Of a stretch of DNA of 6,150 nt, positions 1-5,182 are shown in pieces. Each line of letters starts with the position of its first letter. Position 1 is the first letter of the stretch. Source of the stretch: Vulcanococcus sp. SFB_649D_100_25 (GTDB taxonomy: Bacteria > Cyanobacteriota > Cyanobacteriia > PCC-6307 > Cyanobiaceae); NCBI GenBank assembly GCA_030833825.1, contig JAURGL010000103.1, positions 1 through 6,150 on the forward strand, in the 5' to 3' direction. A program made the position numbers and the translations under genes. The notes under the pieces were generated by a model. The model was not told the origin of the DNA, ran no database searches, and saw only the letters and a list, made by a program, of their open reading frames with translations.

Positions 1-112
1 TGACGTACTTGAGGACGTAGTCGAGGCATTCGGGGGCGGAGTAGCCGGCGGCACCGATGGCGGCCATCCGTAGTCCTGGGGAAGTGATGTGGTCTTGGAT
101 GCCGTACCCGAC
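1..112 (-). other. Segment of unknown origin abutting the thrS break
   Basis: These ~110 bases do not encode the expected start of the ThrRS catalytic domain. All three minus-strand frames are open here. The frame shifted by one from thrS gives 37 codons that look most protein-like: it reads VGYGIQDHITSPGLRM and then GYSAPECLDYVLKYV, and about four-fifths of its codons end in G or C. I do not recognise the family. The segment could be another gene joined by rearrangement, an inserted element starting at the break, or an assembly chimera. The short length and high GC make coding status uncertain. Confidence 0.4.
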
Positions 113-743
113 CAAGGCGGCGGTGATCGCGGCGCTTGGCCTCCTCCTGGCGGCGCTTGTATTCAGCGAGTTGCTCGGGGGATTCCCAGGCGGTCCCATA
201 GATCCGCTGCAGCTGGGCGTTGTTCTCATCGCCGCGCCAGTAGGCCCCGGCCACGCTCTCCAGCTCAAACGCTTTTGCATTGAGCTCGCTGGTGTTGCCC
301 ACATGGGGGCCGGCGCAGAGATCCCACCACTCCTCACCGAGGGTGTAGAGGCTGATGGGTTCCTGGATCCCGGCCAGGATCTCCAGCTTGTAGGGCTCGT
401 TCTGCGACTGGATTCGGCTTTCAGCCTCTGAGCGGCTCACCTCAACGCGCTCGAGGGGCAGTTTCCGGTTGATGATCTTGATCATCTCCTTCTTGATGGC
501 CTTGAGATCGGCCTCGGTGAAGGGATCGGGATTGTCGAAGTCGTAATAGAACCCGTTTTCGGTCCAGGGTCCGATCGTGACCTGGGCCTTGGGGAAGAGC
601 TTCTGGACCGCCATGGCCATCACATGGCTCATCGAATGGCGGATCCGCAGCAGCTGCTCGCTGTCGCTGGTTTTTGGGAGGTGCACGGTGGCCACGTCCT
701 GACCCGCTTCAGCTGCAGGGTGGGCAGAGCGGGTCGCGGTCAC
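1..743 (-). CDS. thrS: Threonyl-tRNA synthetase, N-terminal third (partial; similarity breaks off near 111)
   Basis: ThrRS charges tRNA-Thr with threonine in the cytoplasm and edits mischarged serine. Translation from GTG at 743 gives about 25 variable residues, then the N2 editing domain. The editing-site residues are all present: H36 and H40 in HSMSH, and C143 and H147 in LCAGPH. They match E. coli H73, H77, C182 and H186. Further family blocks are IGPWTENGFYYDFDNPDPF, AGAYWRGDENNAQLQRIYG and the domain-ending KRRDHRRLG (to residue 211, position 111). The TGS domain of E. coli ThrRS is absent, which I recall as normal in marine picocyanobacteria. GTG is chosen because a TAG lies 9 codons upstream in frame and no ATG precedes the conserved core. 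After residue 211 the frame stays open to the window edge but becomes Arg/Pro/His-rich and no longer resembles ThrRS (family usually 600-640 aa). The catalytic core (motifs 1-3) is not in the window. Confidence 0.9.
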   Translation of the reverse strand, partial: MTATRSAHPAAEAGQDVATVHLPKTSDSEQLLRIRHSMSHVMAMAVQKLFPKAQVTIGPWTENGFYYDFDNPDPFTEADLKAIKKEMIKIINRKLPLERVEVSRSEAESRIQSQNEPYKLEILAGIQEPISLYTLGEEWWDLCAGPHVGNTSELNAKAFELESVAGAYWRGDENNAQLQRIYGTAWESPEQLAEYKRRQEEAKRRDHRRLGRVRHPRPHHFPRTTDGRHRCRRLLRPRMPRLRPQVR

Positions 744-799
744 GGCGGCGGCATAGCAACCCTGATCCTACGCAGCTGAAATCAGACCATCACTAGGGT

Positions 800-1195
800 G
801 TGGGGGTGACGGATTCCCCTGCGCCAGGCCCGATGGATCGGGCTGAACCCCAATCTGAATCGGCCGAGCTGCTTGACCATCTGCTCGAGTCCCTGTTCGG
901 TGATTTCCGCTTCTGGTTCAGGCGCGGTCTGGTTCTGCTCGAGTACACACCCGAGCATCTGTTGCCCGCGGCGGAGCAGACCCGGCTGCGCCAGGGACTG
1001 GAGGAGGGTCTGCAGGCCATTGCTGCTGCGCAGGCCCTTCGCTCGGCCTGCACGACCCCAATGGCCGTCGACATGGAGGCCATGGCCCCTTGGCATCGCC
1101 TGATGATGCGTGTCTGGAACCTCTCAGCGATGCTGCGGGTGGCTGGGGTCCCGTTTCCCGAGGCGGAGCGGCCGGATCCGCCCAAGGCGCCTTAA
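800..1195 (+). CDS. DUF2605-like conserved cyanobacterial protein
   Basis: The gene encodes 131 aa from GTG at 800; GTG 806 or ATG 833 (residue 12, giving 120 aa) are also possible. The conserved-looking part runs from about residue 22 to 117. It contains ELLDHLLESLFGDFRFWFRRG, a Leu/Glu-rich helical stretch (51-75), and a C-terminal block MAVDMEAMAPWHRLMMRVW rich in Met, Trp and His. This pattern resembles my memory of the DUF2605 family of small cyanobacterial proteins of unknown function. There is no signal peptide or membrane segment, so it is probably cytosolic and all-helical. It diverges from thrS across 56 bp and converges tail to tail with the muramidase gene, sharing 4 bp. No Shine-Dalgarno sequence decides the start: 'aggg' before 800 and 'cagg' before 833 are equally weak. 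The function is unknown. Confidence 0.75.
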   Translation: MGVTDSPAPGPMDRAEPQSESAELLDHLLESLFGDFRFWFRRGLVLLEYTPEHLLPAAEQTRLRQGLEEGLQAIAAAQALRSACTTPMAVDMEAMAPWHRLMMRVWNLSAMLRVAGVPFPEAERPDPPKAP

Positions 1196-1827
1196 GCCTG
1201 CTGCCGCAGTTCCCGCAGATTGTCGCGATAGAAGGCGCCGAGCTCCGCGGCTTTCTTCACCGGTTGCCCGTAGGCGCTGTTGCCCCTGCTGTTGGGGAAG
1301 GATGCCCATTCCTTCGAGAGCACGCTCATCACTTCTCGGGTCAGGCCCTGGTTGTCCACCTGATTGAGAACCCCGCGGCGATCCACCAGATAGAGGGCTG
1401 CCTGGTCCTGGTTGCGGGGGGTGAAGCTGTTGAGGCTCAGTTTGTCGGCAGCTTCGCGCCAGGTTCTCGGTAGGAACTGGTAGGCGCCAGCTGCAGCACT
1501 GGTGTATCGCTTCACGACCACCACTTCAGGGTGTTTGGCGAGGCTGGAGAAACGACCACCGCCGTAAAGGGTGCGGTAGCCGGCAGATCCCTGCTTCCAG
1601 GTGCCTTCCGCGTAGCGGATGGTGTTGAGCAGGGCCTGCCGCTCCGGGGTCATCTCATAGAACCCATCGCCCCGGCTGGATGCATCGCCCGACTCACTCA
1701 GGCTGCCGGTCGTGGCCTGGCTGCCCTGGGAGGGGCTCACCAGGGGGCCGGCGGCCAGCAACAACAGACCGAGAACCCAGGAGCTGGTGGCAGCACGGGC
1801 GCGATGAACACAGGGACGACTTCGCAA
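1192..1827 (-). CDS. Secreted muramidase/lytic transglycosylase, lambda endolysin-like (GH104 type)
   Basis: This is a predicted peptidoglycan-cleaving enzyme of 211 aa. Residues 1-36 form a signal peptide: a basic start, the hydrophobic run WVLGLLLLAAGPLV, then a polar region. A Ser/Gly-rich linker follows (37-58). The catalytic domain (59-208) follows phage lambda protein R closely. RYAEGT (71-76) matches lambda WSEGT with catalytic Glu at E74. The other matches are SAAAGAYQFLPRTW (110-123, lambda STGAGRYQLLSRWW), FTPRNQDQAALYLVDRRG (lambda FSPKSQDAVALQQIKERG) and WASFPNS followed by YGQ (lambda WASLPGAGYGQ). The TTG at 1827 is the only usual start upstream of the signal peptide, because TGA lies seven codons before it in frame. 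The enzyme should act in the periplasm, in wall remodelling or septation. Its leader contains competing inverted repeats. No holin, spanin or other phage gene is nearby, so it looks like a resident chromosomal gene. Confidence 0.85.
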   Translation of the reverse strand: MRSRPCVHRARAATSSWVLGLLLLAAGPLVSPSQGSQATTGSLSESGDASSRGDGFYEMTPERQALLNTIRYAEGTWKQGSAGYRTLYGGGRFSSLAKHPEVVVVKRYTSAAAGAYQFLPRTWREAADKLSLNSFTPRNQDQAALYLVDRRGVLNQVDNQGLTREVMSVLSKEWASFPNSRGNSAYGQPVKKAAELGAFYRDNLRELRQQA

Positions 1828-1851
1828 GCGGCACAGTGGCGTAGGTCAAAG

Positions 1852-1880
1852 GAGACTGAACGAGATCTGAGTCTCAGTTC
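1852..1880. repeat. Two mutually exclusive inverted repeats in the muramidase leader
   Basis: GAGACT (1852-1857) is the perfect reverse complement of AGTCTC (1870-1875). The overlapping GAACGAGA (1858-1865) pairs with TCTC-a-GTTC (1872-1880), with one bulged base and a 6-nt loop. The two stems share 1872-1875 and cannot form together. They lie 25-53 nt upstream of the muramidase start. They could be an mRNA leader structure or a dyad operator. No function is shown. Confidence 0.35.
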
Positions 1881-1960
1881 GAGAATTCCCCGCCGAACTG
1901 GACAAGGGATGGGTCAATGTGCTTTGCAGGGCTTCCGCTGCGCCGGCCCATTGAGACTGG

Positions 1961-1982
1961 CGGGACCCTGATGCCGGTCCCG
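1961..1982. repeat. GC-rich 7-bp inverted repeat
   Basis: CGGGACC (1961-1967) and GGTCCCG (1976-1982) form a perfect 7-bp stem with an 8-nt loop. It lies between the end of trpS and the muramidase. No T-run follows on either strand, so it is not a canonical intrinsic terminator. Confidence 0.35.
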
Positions 1983-2008
1983 GAGGGGAGCGGCGCAATG
2001 ATCAGGCA

Positions 2009-2039
2009 CCTTTATCTTTCCTTCAGCTTTAGATAAAGG
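2009..2039 (-). terminator. Stem-loop 9 nt after the trpS stop, candidate transcript end
   Basis: CCTTTATCT (2009-2017) and AGATAAAGG (2031-2039) form a perfect 9-bp stem with a 13-nt loop. It is placed exactly where the minus-strand train ends. It lacks the downstream U-tract of a classical intrinsic terminator: the minus-strand RNA continues UGCCUGAUC. It may instead be a 3'-end processing or stabilising hairpin. The position supports the call and the missing U-tract weakens it. Confidence 0.45.
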
Positions 2040-2048
2040 GGTTCCAGC

Positions 2049-3071
2049 TCAGCTCAGGAAGCCCAGGGCCTTGCGGGTGCGCTCCAGCGTCGCCTCCGCC
2101 ACCGCATTGGCGCGCTCGCGGCCATCGTTGAGGACCCGATCCAGTTCAGCGGGGTCAGCGTTGAAGTCCCTGTAGCGCTCCTGGATTGGGCGCAGCGCTT
2201 CCACCAGGGTCTCCGCCAGCAGTGGTTTGAAGGTGCCCCAGCCCATCGAGGCGCATTCGCTGGCTGCGGCTTCGCGCCCCTTGCCGCTGAGGAGGGCATA
2301 GAGCCCCAGCAGGTTGTCGGTTTCCGGCCGTTCCGGGTTGCCGAATTCCAGGCCCATCACTGGATCGGTCTTGGCCCGTTTCACCTTCTTGGTGATGAGC
2401 TCCGGAGCATCCAGCAGGTTGATGCGGGAGCCCTCATTGGGATCGCTCTTGCTCATCTTGCTCCGCCCATCGGTGAGGCTCATCACCCGGGCCCCCTCCT
2501 TGAGGATCAAAGGCTCCGGGACCTTCAGCACGGGGATCGGTTCGCCCTCGGCATCCTTCGGGGCGAAGCGCGCATTGATCCGCTGCTGGGCGATGTCGCG
2601 CGCCAGTTCCAGGTGCTGCTTCTGGTCTTCCCCGACGGGCACGAGGTCGGCGTCATAGAGAAGGATGTCCGCGGCCATCAGCACGGGGTAATCGAGCAGG
2701 CCTACGGAGACCTGGTCCCCCTGTTTGACAGCCTTTTCCTTGAACTGGATCATCCGCTCCAGCCAGTTCAGGGGTGTGACGCAGTTCAGCAGCCAGCACA
2801 GTTCGCTGTGGGCGGGGACATGGCTCTGGACAAACACCGTTGCCTTGGCCGGATCGATCCCACAGGCCAGATAGAGCGCCGCTGTGCTGCGGGTGTCGGC
2901 CGCCAGCTTGGTTGGATCGTGGGGAACGGTGATGGCATGCAGATCCACCACGCAAAAGAACGTGTCGTGGCTCTCCTGCAGTTCAACCCAGTTGCGGATC
3001 GCACCGAGCCAGTTCCCCAGGTGCAGTGCGCCAGTGGGTTGGACCCCAGAAAGAACCCTGGCGCGTGGCAT
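2049..3071 (-). CDS. trpS: Tryptophanyl-tRNA synthetase
   Basis: A class Ic aminoacyl-tRNA synthetase that charges tRNA-Trp in the cytoplasm. The 340 residues are the normal length for bacterial TrpRS. The Rossmann catalytic core starts at once with SGVQPTGALHLGNWLGAI, where HLGN (17-20) is the HIGH-type signature. LMAADILLYDADLVPVGEDQ (131-150) carries Met132 and Asp135, equivalent to the tryptophan-recognising Met129 and Asp132 of the Geobacillus enzyme, and the ATP-side GEDQ. KMSKSDPN (205-212) is the KMSKS loop. GSRINLLDAPELITKKVKRAKTD begins the helical anticodon-binding part. ATG at 3071 places the signature at the usual distance. No Shine-Dalgarno sequence is visible. It is the last gene of a same-strand train, 72 nt after its upstream neighbour and followed by a stem-loop. 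It is complete, with no missing key residue seen. Confidence 0.97.
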   Translation of the reverse strand: MPRARVLSGVQPTGALHLGNWLGAIRNWVELQESHDTFFCVVDLHAITVPHDPTKLAADTRSTAALYLACGIDPAKATVFVQSHVPAHSELCWLLNCVTPLNWLERMIQFKEKAVKQGDQVSVGLLDYPVLMAADILLYDADLVPVGEDQKQHLELARDIAQQRINARFAPKDAEGEPIPVLKVPEPLILKEGARVMSLTDGRSKMSKSDPNEGSRINLLDAPELITKKVKRAKTDPVMGLEFGNPERPETDNLLGLYALLSGKGREAAASECASMGWGTFKPLLAETLVEALRPIQERYRDFNADPAELDRVLNDGRERANAVAEATLERTRKALGFLS

Positions 3072-3088
3072 CCGAATCAGCTGGTAGA

Positions 3089-3128
3089 CCGCCGGATTCT
3101 GCCTTGGAGAAGGTCCAGGACCCGGCGG
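3089..3128 (-). repeat. Nested inverted repeats in the trpS leader
   Basis: CCGCCGG (3089-3095) pairs perfectly with CCGGCGG (3122-3128). Inside its loop CCTT (3102-3105) pairs with AAGG (3110-3113) across a GGAG loop. This fills much of the 72-nt gap before trpS. It may be an mRNA leader structure. It does not resemble a T-box, since no specifier domain or antiterminator is seen. In DNA this GC-rich, chance pairing is possible. Confidence 0.3.
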
Positions 3129-3136
3129 CTGCCCCT

Positions 3137-3150
3137 GGCCTGATCAGGCC
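3137..3150. repeat. 14-bp perfect palindrome over a stop codon
   Basis: GGCCTGATCAGGCC is fully self-complementary. It contains the TGA stop of the upstream 153-aa gene at its centre-right. It could be a protein-binding dyad, or chance in GC-rich DNA. Confidence 0.4.
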
Positions 3151-3605
3151 TCTTCGCTCGGGGCGGGCGCTGCCTCAACGGCGTCCACGGCCGCCTCGCT
3201 AGGCACCTCGGGCACCTCCTGGGTGGTCACCTCGGCCACTTCGGCCGCAGCCGCCGCTGGCTTGGCAGGACGGGCAAAGGGGTTGGGGCGATTGGAGGCC
3301 GGACGCTCCGAGCGCTCACTGCGCCCACCCGGTCCGCGGCGCTCTCCGCGGCCACGGGACTCGGCACTGGCCTTGTGCTGGGAAATGATGTCGTCGATCC
3401 GGCCCTCCTCCAGCAGTTGGGCCACGGTGCGCAGCGAGAGCCCAAGGGCGGCGACGGTGGAGCGCACGCCAAAGGCCTCCTGAACGGCGCGGGCGGAGCG
3501 CATCTCGTTGTCGCTCAGGCGGATGCGAAAGCCACCACCCTCACGCTGACCACGGCCATCCCGGGGCTGGTCACCTGAATTGCGCTGGAAGTCACCGTCG
3601 GCCAT
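3144..3605 (-). CDS. Uncharacterised picocyanobacterial protein with possible ribbon-helix-helix core
   Basis: The product has 153 aa and I do not recognise a named family. There are four regions. Residues 1-25 are Gly/Arg/Gln-rich and probably flexible. Residues 26-78 are an ordered core: strand FRIRLSD, helix NEMRSARAVQEAFG, turn, helix STVAALGLSLRTVAQLLEEG, and a third short helix. Residues 79-118 are strongly basic (Arg, Ser, Pro). Residues 119-153 are an Ala/Glu/Val/Pro tail with almost only acidic charge. The strand-helix-turn-helix order of the core is what ribbon-helix-helix DNA-binding proteins show; this is inference from pattern only. ATG at 3605 is the first residue of the conserved-looking sequence. 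The gene follows its upstream neighbour by 18 nt and precedes trpS by 72 nt, so cotranscription is likely. A stem-loop covers its leader. An RNA-binding or nucleoid-associated role is an alternative. Confidence 0.75.
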   Translation of the reverse strand: MADGDFQRNSGDQPRDGRGQREGGGFRIRLSDNEMRSARAVQEAFGVRSTVAALGLSLRTVAQLLEEGRIDDIISQHKASAESRGRGERRGPGGRSERSERPASNRPNPFARPAKPAAAAAEVAEVTTQEVPEVPSEAAVDAVEAAPAPSEEA

Positions 3606-3609
3606 GGCC

Positions 3610-3639
3610 GCACACCTGAAAAGTCAGGGGCAAGTGTGC
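3610..3639 (-). repeat. Stem-loop spanning a stop codon and the next gene's leader
   Basis: Outer arms GCACAC (3610-3615) and GTGTGC (3634-3639) are perfect complements. Inside them CTGA (3616-3619) pairs with TCAG (3624-3627) around an AAAG loop. The inner stem includes the stop codon of the 170-aa gene, and the outer stem ends 4 nt before the ATG of the 153-aa gene. It could affect translation of the downstream gene or mark a processing site. Confidence 0.35.
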
Positions 3640-4136
3640 CGCATGGACTGGGACACAGGCCAGTGCCAGAGCAGCTGATGGGCCTCGCTTTCATCGGGCC
3701 TGGCAAGGACGATCAGCGGTAGGGGTTTGGGTCCTTCCGCTTCGATGCCGAACCGATAACGCTGCAGCCAATCGAGGTAAACCTGCAGCGTCCAGCCGCG
3801 GTTTCCCCGTTCCTGGGCGGCCCAGAAGCGCCGAAGGGCGTCAGAGCAGGGCTCCCGGCCGAACTCCTGCCAACACTGCTCTTGAGCCTCGAGGCTGGTC
3901 AGGCCCTCCCTCAGAAGCTCGCGAAATCGGACCAACTCGGGGGCATCGCCACTGCTGTCGGGAGGCAGGACGTTGCTGAGCTGCTCCACCGGGACCACCT
4001 GCAACCGCAGCCAGCAGCGATTGAGCAACACCACCGGCAGCTGCCCGTGCCAATGGGCTTGCACTTGCTGACCTTGGAGCAACGACTCCAGCTGCAGGCG
4101 TTGCTGGTCTGTTAACTGCAGGGCCGCTTCAGCCAT
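3624..4136 (-). CDS. Conserved hypothetical protein, 170 aa
   Basis: No named family is recognised. It is a soluble-looking protein with no signal peptide or membrane helix. Residues 1-25 are Gln/Leu-rich (LTDQQRLQLESLLQGQQ) and likely helical. A beta-like stretch follows (26-52, HWHGQLPVVLLNRCWLRLQVVPVEQL), then a helical part (66-130) containing DALRRFWAAQERGNRGWTLQVYLDWLQRYR, then a short beta stretch PLPLIVLARP. Trp, Gln and Leu are frequent. ATG at 4136 is chosen because it overlaps the transporter stop by 8 bp (ATGGCTGA) and the protein composition is sensible only from there. A longer in-frame extension to 4346 would merely reread transporter codons in the wrong frame. The overlap suggests translational coupling with the transporter. 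The function is unknown, and nothing seen links it to metals. Confidence 0.75.
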   Translation of the reverse strand: MAEAALQLTDQQRLQLESLLQGQQVQAHWHGQLPVVLLNRCWLRLQVVPVEQLSNVLPPDSSGDAPELVRFRELLREGLTSLEAQEQCWQEFGREPCSDALRRFWAAQERGNRGWTLQVYLDWLQRYRFGIEAEGPKPLPLIVLARPDESEAHQLLWHWPVSQSMRHTCP

Positions 4137-5127
4137 GGGTGCCCTGGAAGGTGATCGTGGGGATCGCGTATTCCCTGGGTTCGAGGTGAATCGTGCAGCG
4201 CACGTGGCCAAAGCGGGCCTCCAGGTGCTCCTCAACCAATTCCGTGATCCGGTGGGCCGTGGGGAGATCGTTGGCGTCCACAACCATGTGCAGCTCGATG
4301 AACACCCGTTGCCCAAGTACCCCGCGGCTGGCGATGTCATGGACATTCAGCACCCCGGGAACCGCCATGGCCACTTCGTGGATGGCCTCCGGTGCAATCG
4401 CGATCTGATCGACAAGCCAAGGCAAGTTGCTGCGCATCACCTGCCAGCAAACCCGAACCAGCATTAGGCAGAGCGGGATCGCAATGGCCACATCGAGCCA
4501 GTTCAACTTGAACAGCACCACCCCCGTGAGTCCCACCAGCACCACCACCGTGGTCCAGATATCGCTGGTGGTGTGCTGGGCATCCGCCAGCAGCAATTGG
4601 TTGCCAAGGCGTTTCCCTTCGCTGCGTTCGTAGCCAGCGAGAAGCAGGTTGCAGCCCAGAACGATGAGCAACATCACCAGCTCCTGGGGCTCGAGTCTCA
4701 GGGGCTGCAGGCCTGAGCTCATCCGCTCGAAGGCGGTGCGCACGATCTCGAAGGCGGTGAACAGGATGAAGCCCGCGATCGCCACCGCTCCGATGGCTTC
4801 GTACTTGTCATGGCCGTAGGGATGGTCCCGATCCGGCTGGGGGTCAGAGAGGTTGTTCGTGATCAGTCCCAGCAGACTGGAGAGGCCATCGGTGGCGCTG
4901 TGCATCGCATCGGCCAGCAGGGCCAACGATCCACTCAGCAGACCGATGACGAGCTTGAGCAGGGTCATGGCCACATTCACCCCCAGGGCCACCAACAGGA
5001 CTCGCTTCACCTCAGCGCGGGTGTCCTGACGGACGGCCGCCTGGAGACCTTCCCTGTTGTCCCTGCCAGCACGACCCATCGCTGCTCGAGGTTGCTCAGG
5101 TTCTCCCACGCTATTGGGTCTGGGCAT
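4129..5127 (-). CDS. Cation diffusion facilitator transporter, zinc type
   Basis: A membrane H+/divalent-cation antiporter of the CDF family (332 aa, typical length), probably exporting Zn2+ from the cytoplasm. After a charged 40-residue tail there are six predicted transmembrane helices (about 43-64, 66-90, 112-132, 149-167, 178-204 and 208-230). The transport-site residues are H76 and D80 in TM2 (ADAMHSATD) and H185 and D189 in TM5 (ADAQHTTSD). This HxxxD/HxxxD pattern is associated with zinc-type CDFs rather than the DxxxD of manganese types. D99, H102 and H106 (DRDHPYGH) match the loop zinc site of E. coli YiiP. The C-terminal ZT-dimer domain keeps H263, H280, H292 and H314, matching YiiP H232, H248, H261 and H283. 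The start is ATG at 5127; Met17 is an alternative. It is the first gene of the minus train, divergent from the DUF697-type gene. Cobalt, cadmium or iron cannot be excluded as further substrates. Confidence 0.92.
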   Translation of the reverse strand: MPRPNSVGEPEQPRAAMGRAGRDNREGLQAAVRQDTRAEVKRVLLVALGVNVAMTLLKLVIGLLSGSLALLADAMHSATDGLSSLLGLITNNLSDPQPDRDHPYGHDKYEAIGAVAIAGFILFTAFEIVRTAFERMSSGLQPLRLEPQELVMLLIVLGCNLLLAGYERSEGKRLGNQLLLADAQHTTSDIWTTVVVLVGLTGVVLFKLNWLDVAIAIPLCLMLVRVCWQVMRSNLPWLVDQIAIAPEAIHEVAMAVPGVLNVHDIASRGVLGQRVFIELHMVVDANDLPTAHRITELVEEHLEARFGHVRCTIHLEPREYAIPTITFQGTHG

Positions 5128-5182
5128 GGCTTAATGGCTGAGCTAAAGAGTTGGCGCAGTCGCCAGATCCAGCTCCCCTTTG
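5128..5182. promoter_or_regulatory. 55-bp divergent promoter region
   Basis: This spacer separates the starts of two divergent genes and must carry control signals for both unless transcription starts inside a gene. It is the only locally AT-richer patch here (TTAATGGCTGAGCTAAAGAG). TGGCG (5152-5156) and CGCCA (5161-5165) form a 5-bp stem with a CAGT loop, 17 nt before the plus-strand ATG. No convincing -35/-10 pair can be assigned. Confidence 0.4.

Larger units (their letters stand above)
1828..2048. other. Non-coding spacer between trpS and the muramidase gene
   Basis: This 221-bp stretch holds no convincing gene. It contains three inverted repeats, annotated separately (1852-1880, 1961-1982 and 2009-2039). 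It must hold the muramidase promoter if trpS transcription stops at the 2009-2039 stem-loop. A TTGACC hexamer occurs on the minus strand at 1917-1912, but no good -10 box follows at normal spacing. No tRNA or known small RNA was recognised. Confidence 0.5.

Noticed and set aside
1..111. Intein or simple frameshift in thrS
   Set aside because: The in-frame continuation starts with Arg-Val rather than Cys or Ser and has no intein block. No other frame resumes the ThrRS sequence.
744..799. Promoter for thrS using TAGGAT (minus, 770-765)
   Set aside because: Only 4 of 6 bases match the -10 consensus and there is no -35 at suitable spacing.
1889..1917. TTGACC as a -35 box of the muramidase gene
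   Set aside because: At 17 nt spacing the -10 position reads GGCGGG on the minus strand, and no TATAAT-like hexamer is near.
1909..1971. 20-codon plus-strand ORF starting ATGGGTCAATG
   Set aside because: It is too short to support, with a weak ribosome-binding site and no recognisable sequence. It is the tail of a longer shadow frame opposite the muramidase gene.
4137..4346. N-terminal extension of the 170-aa protein into the transporter gene
   Set aside because: It reads transporter codons out of frame and gives a Ser/Pro/Thr/Arg-rich peptide. ATG 4136 with an 8-bp overlap is more natural.
4775..4782. HIP1 octamer GCGATCGC
   Set aside because: There is a single copy inside a coding region. 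One copy in 6 kb of GC-rich DNA is not evidence of HIP1 enrichment.
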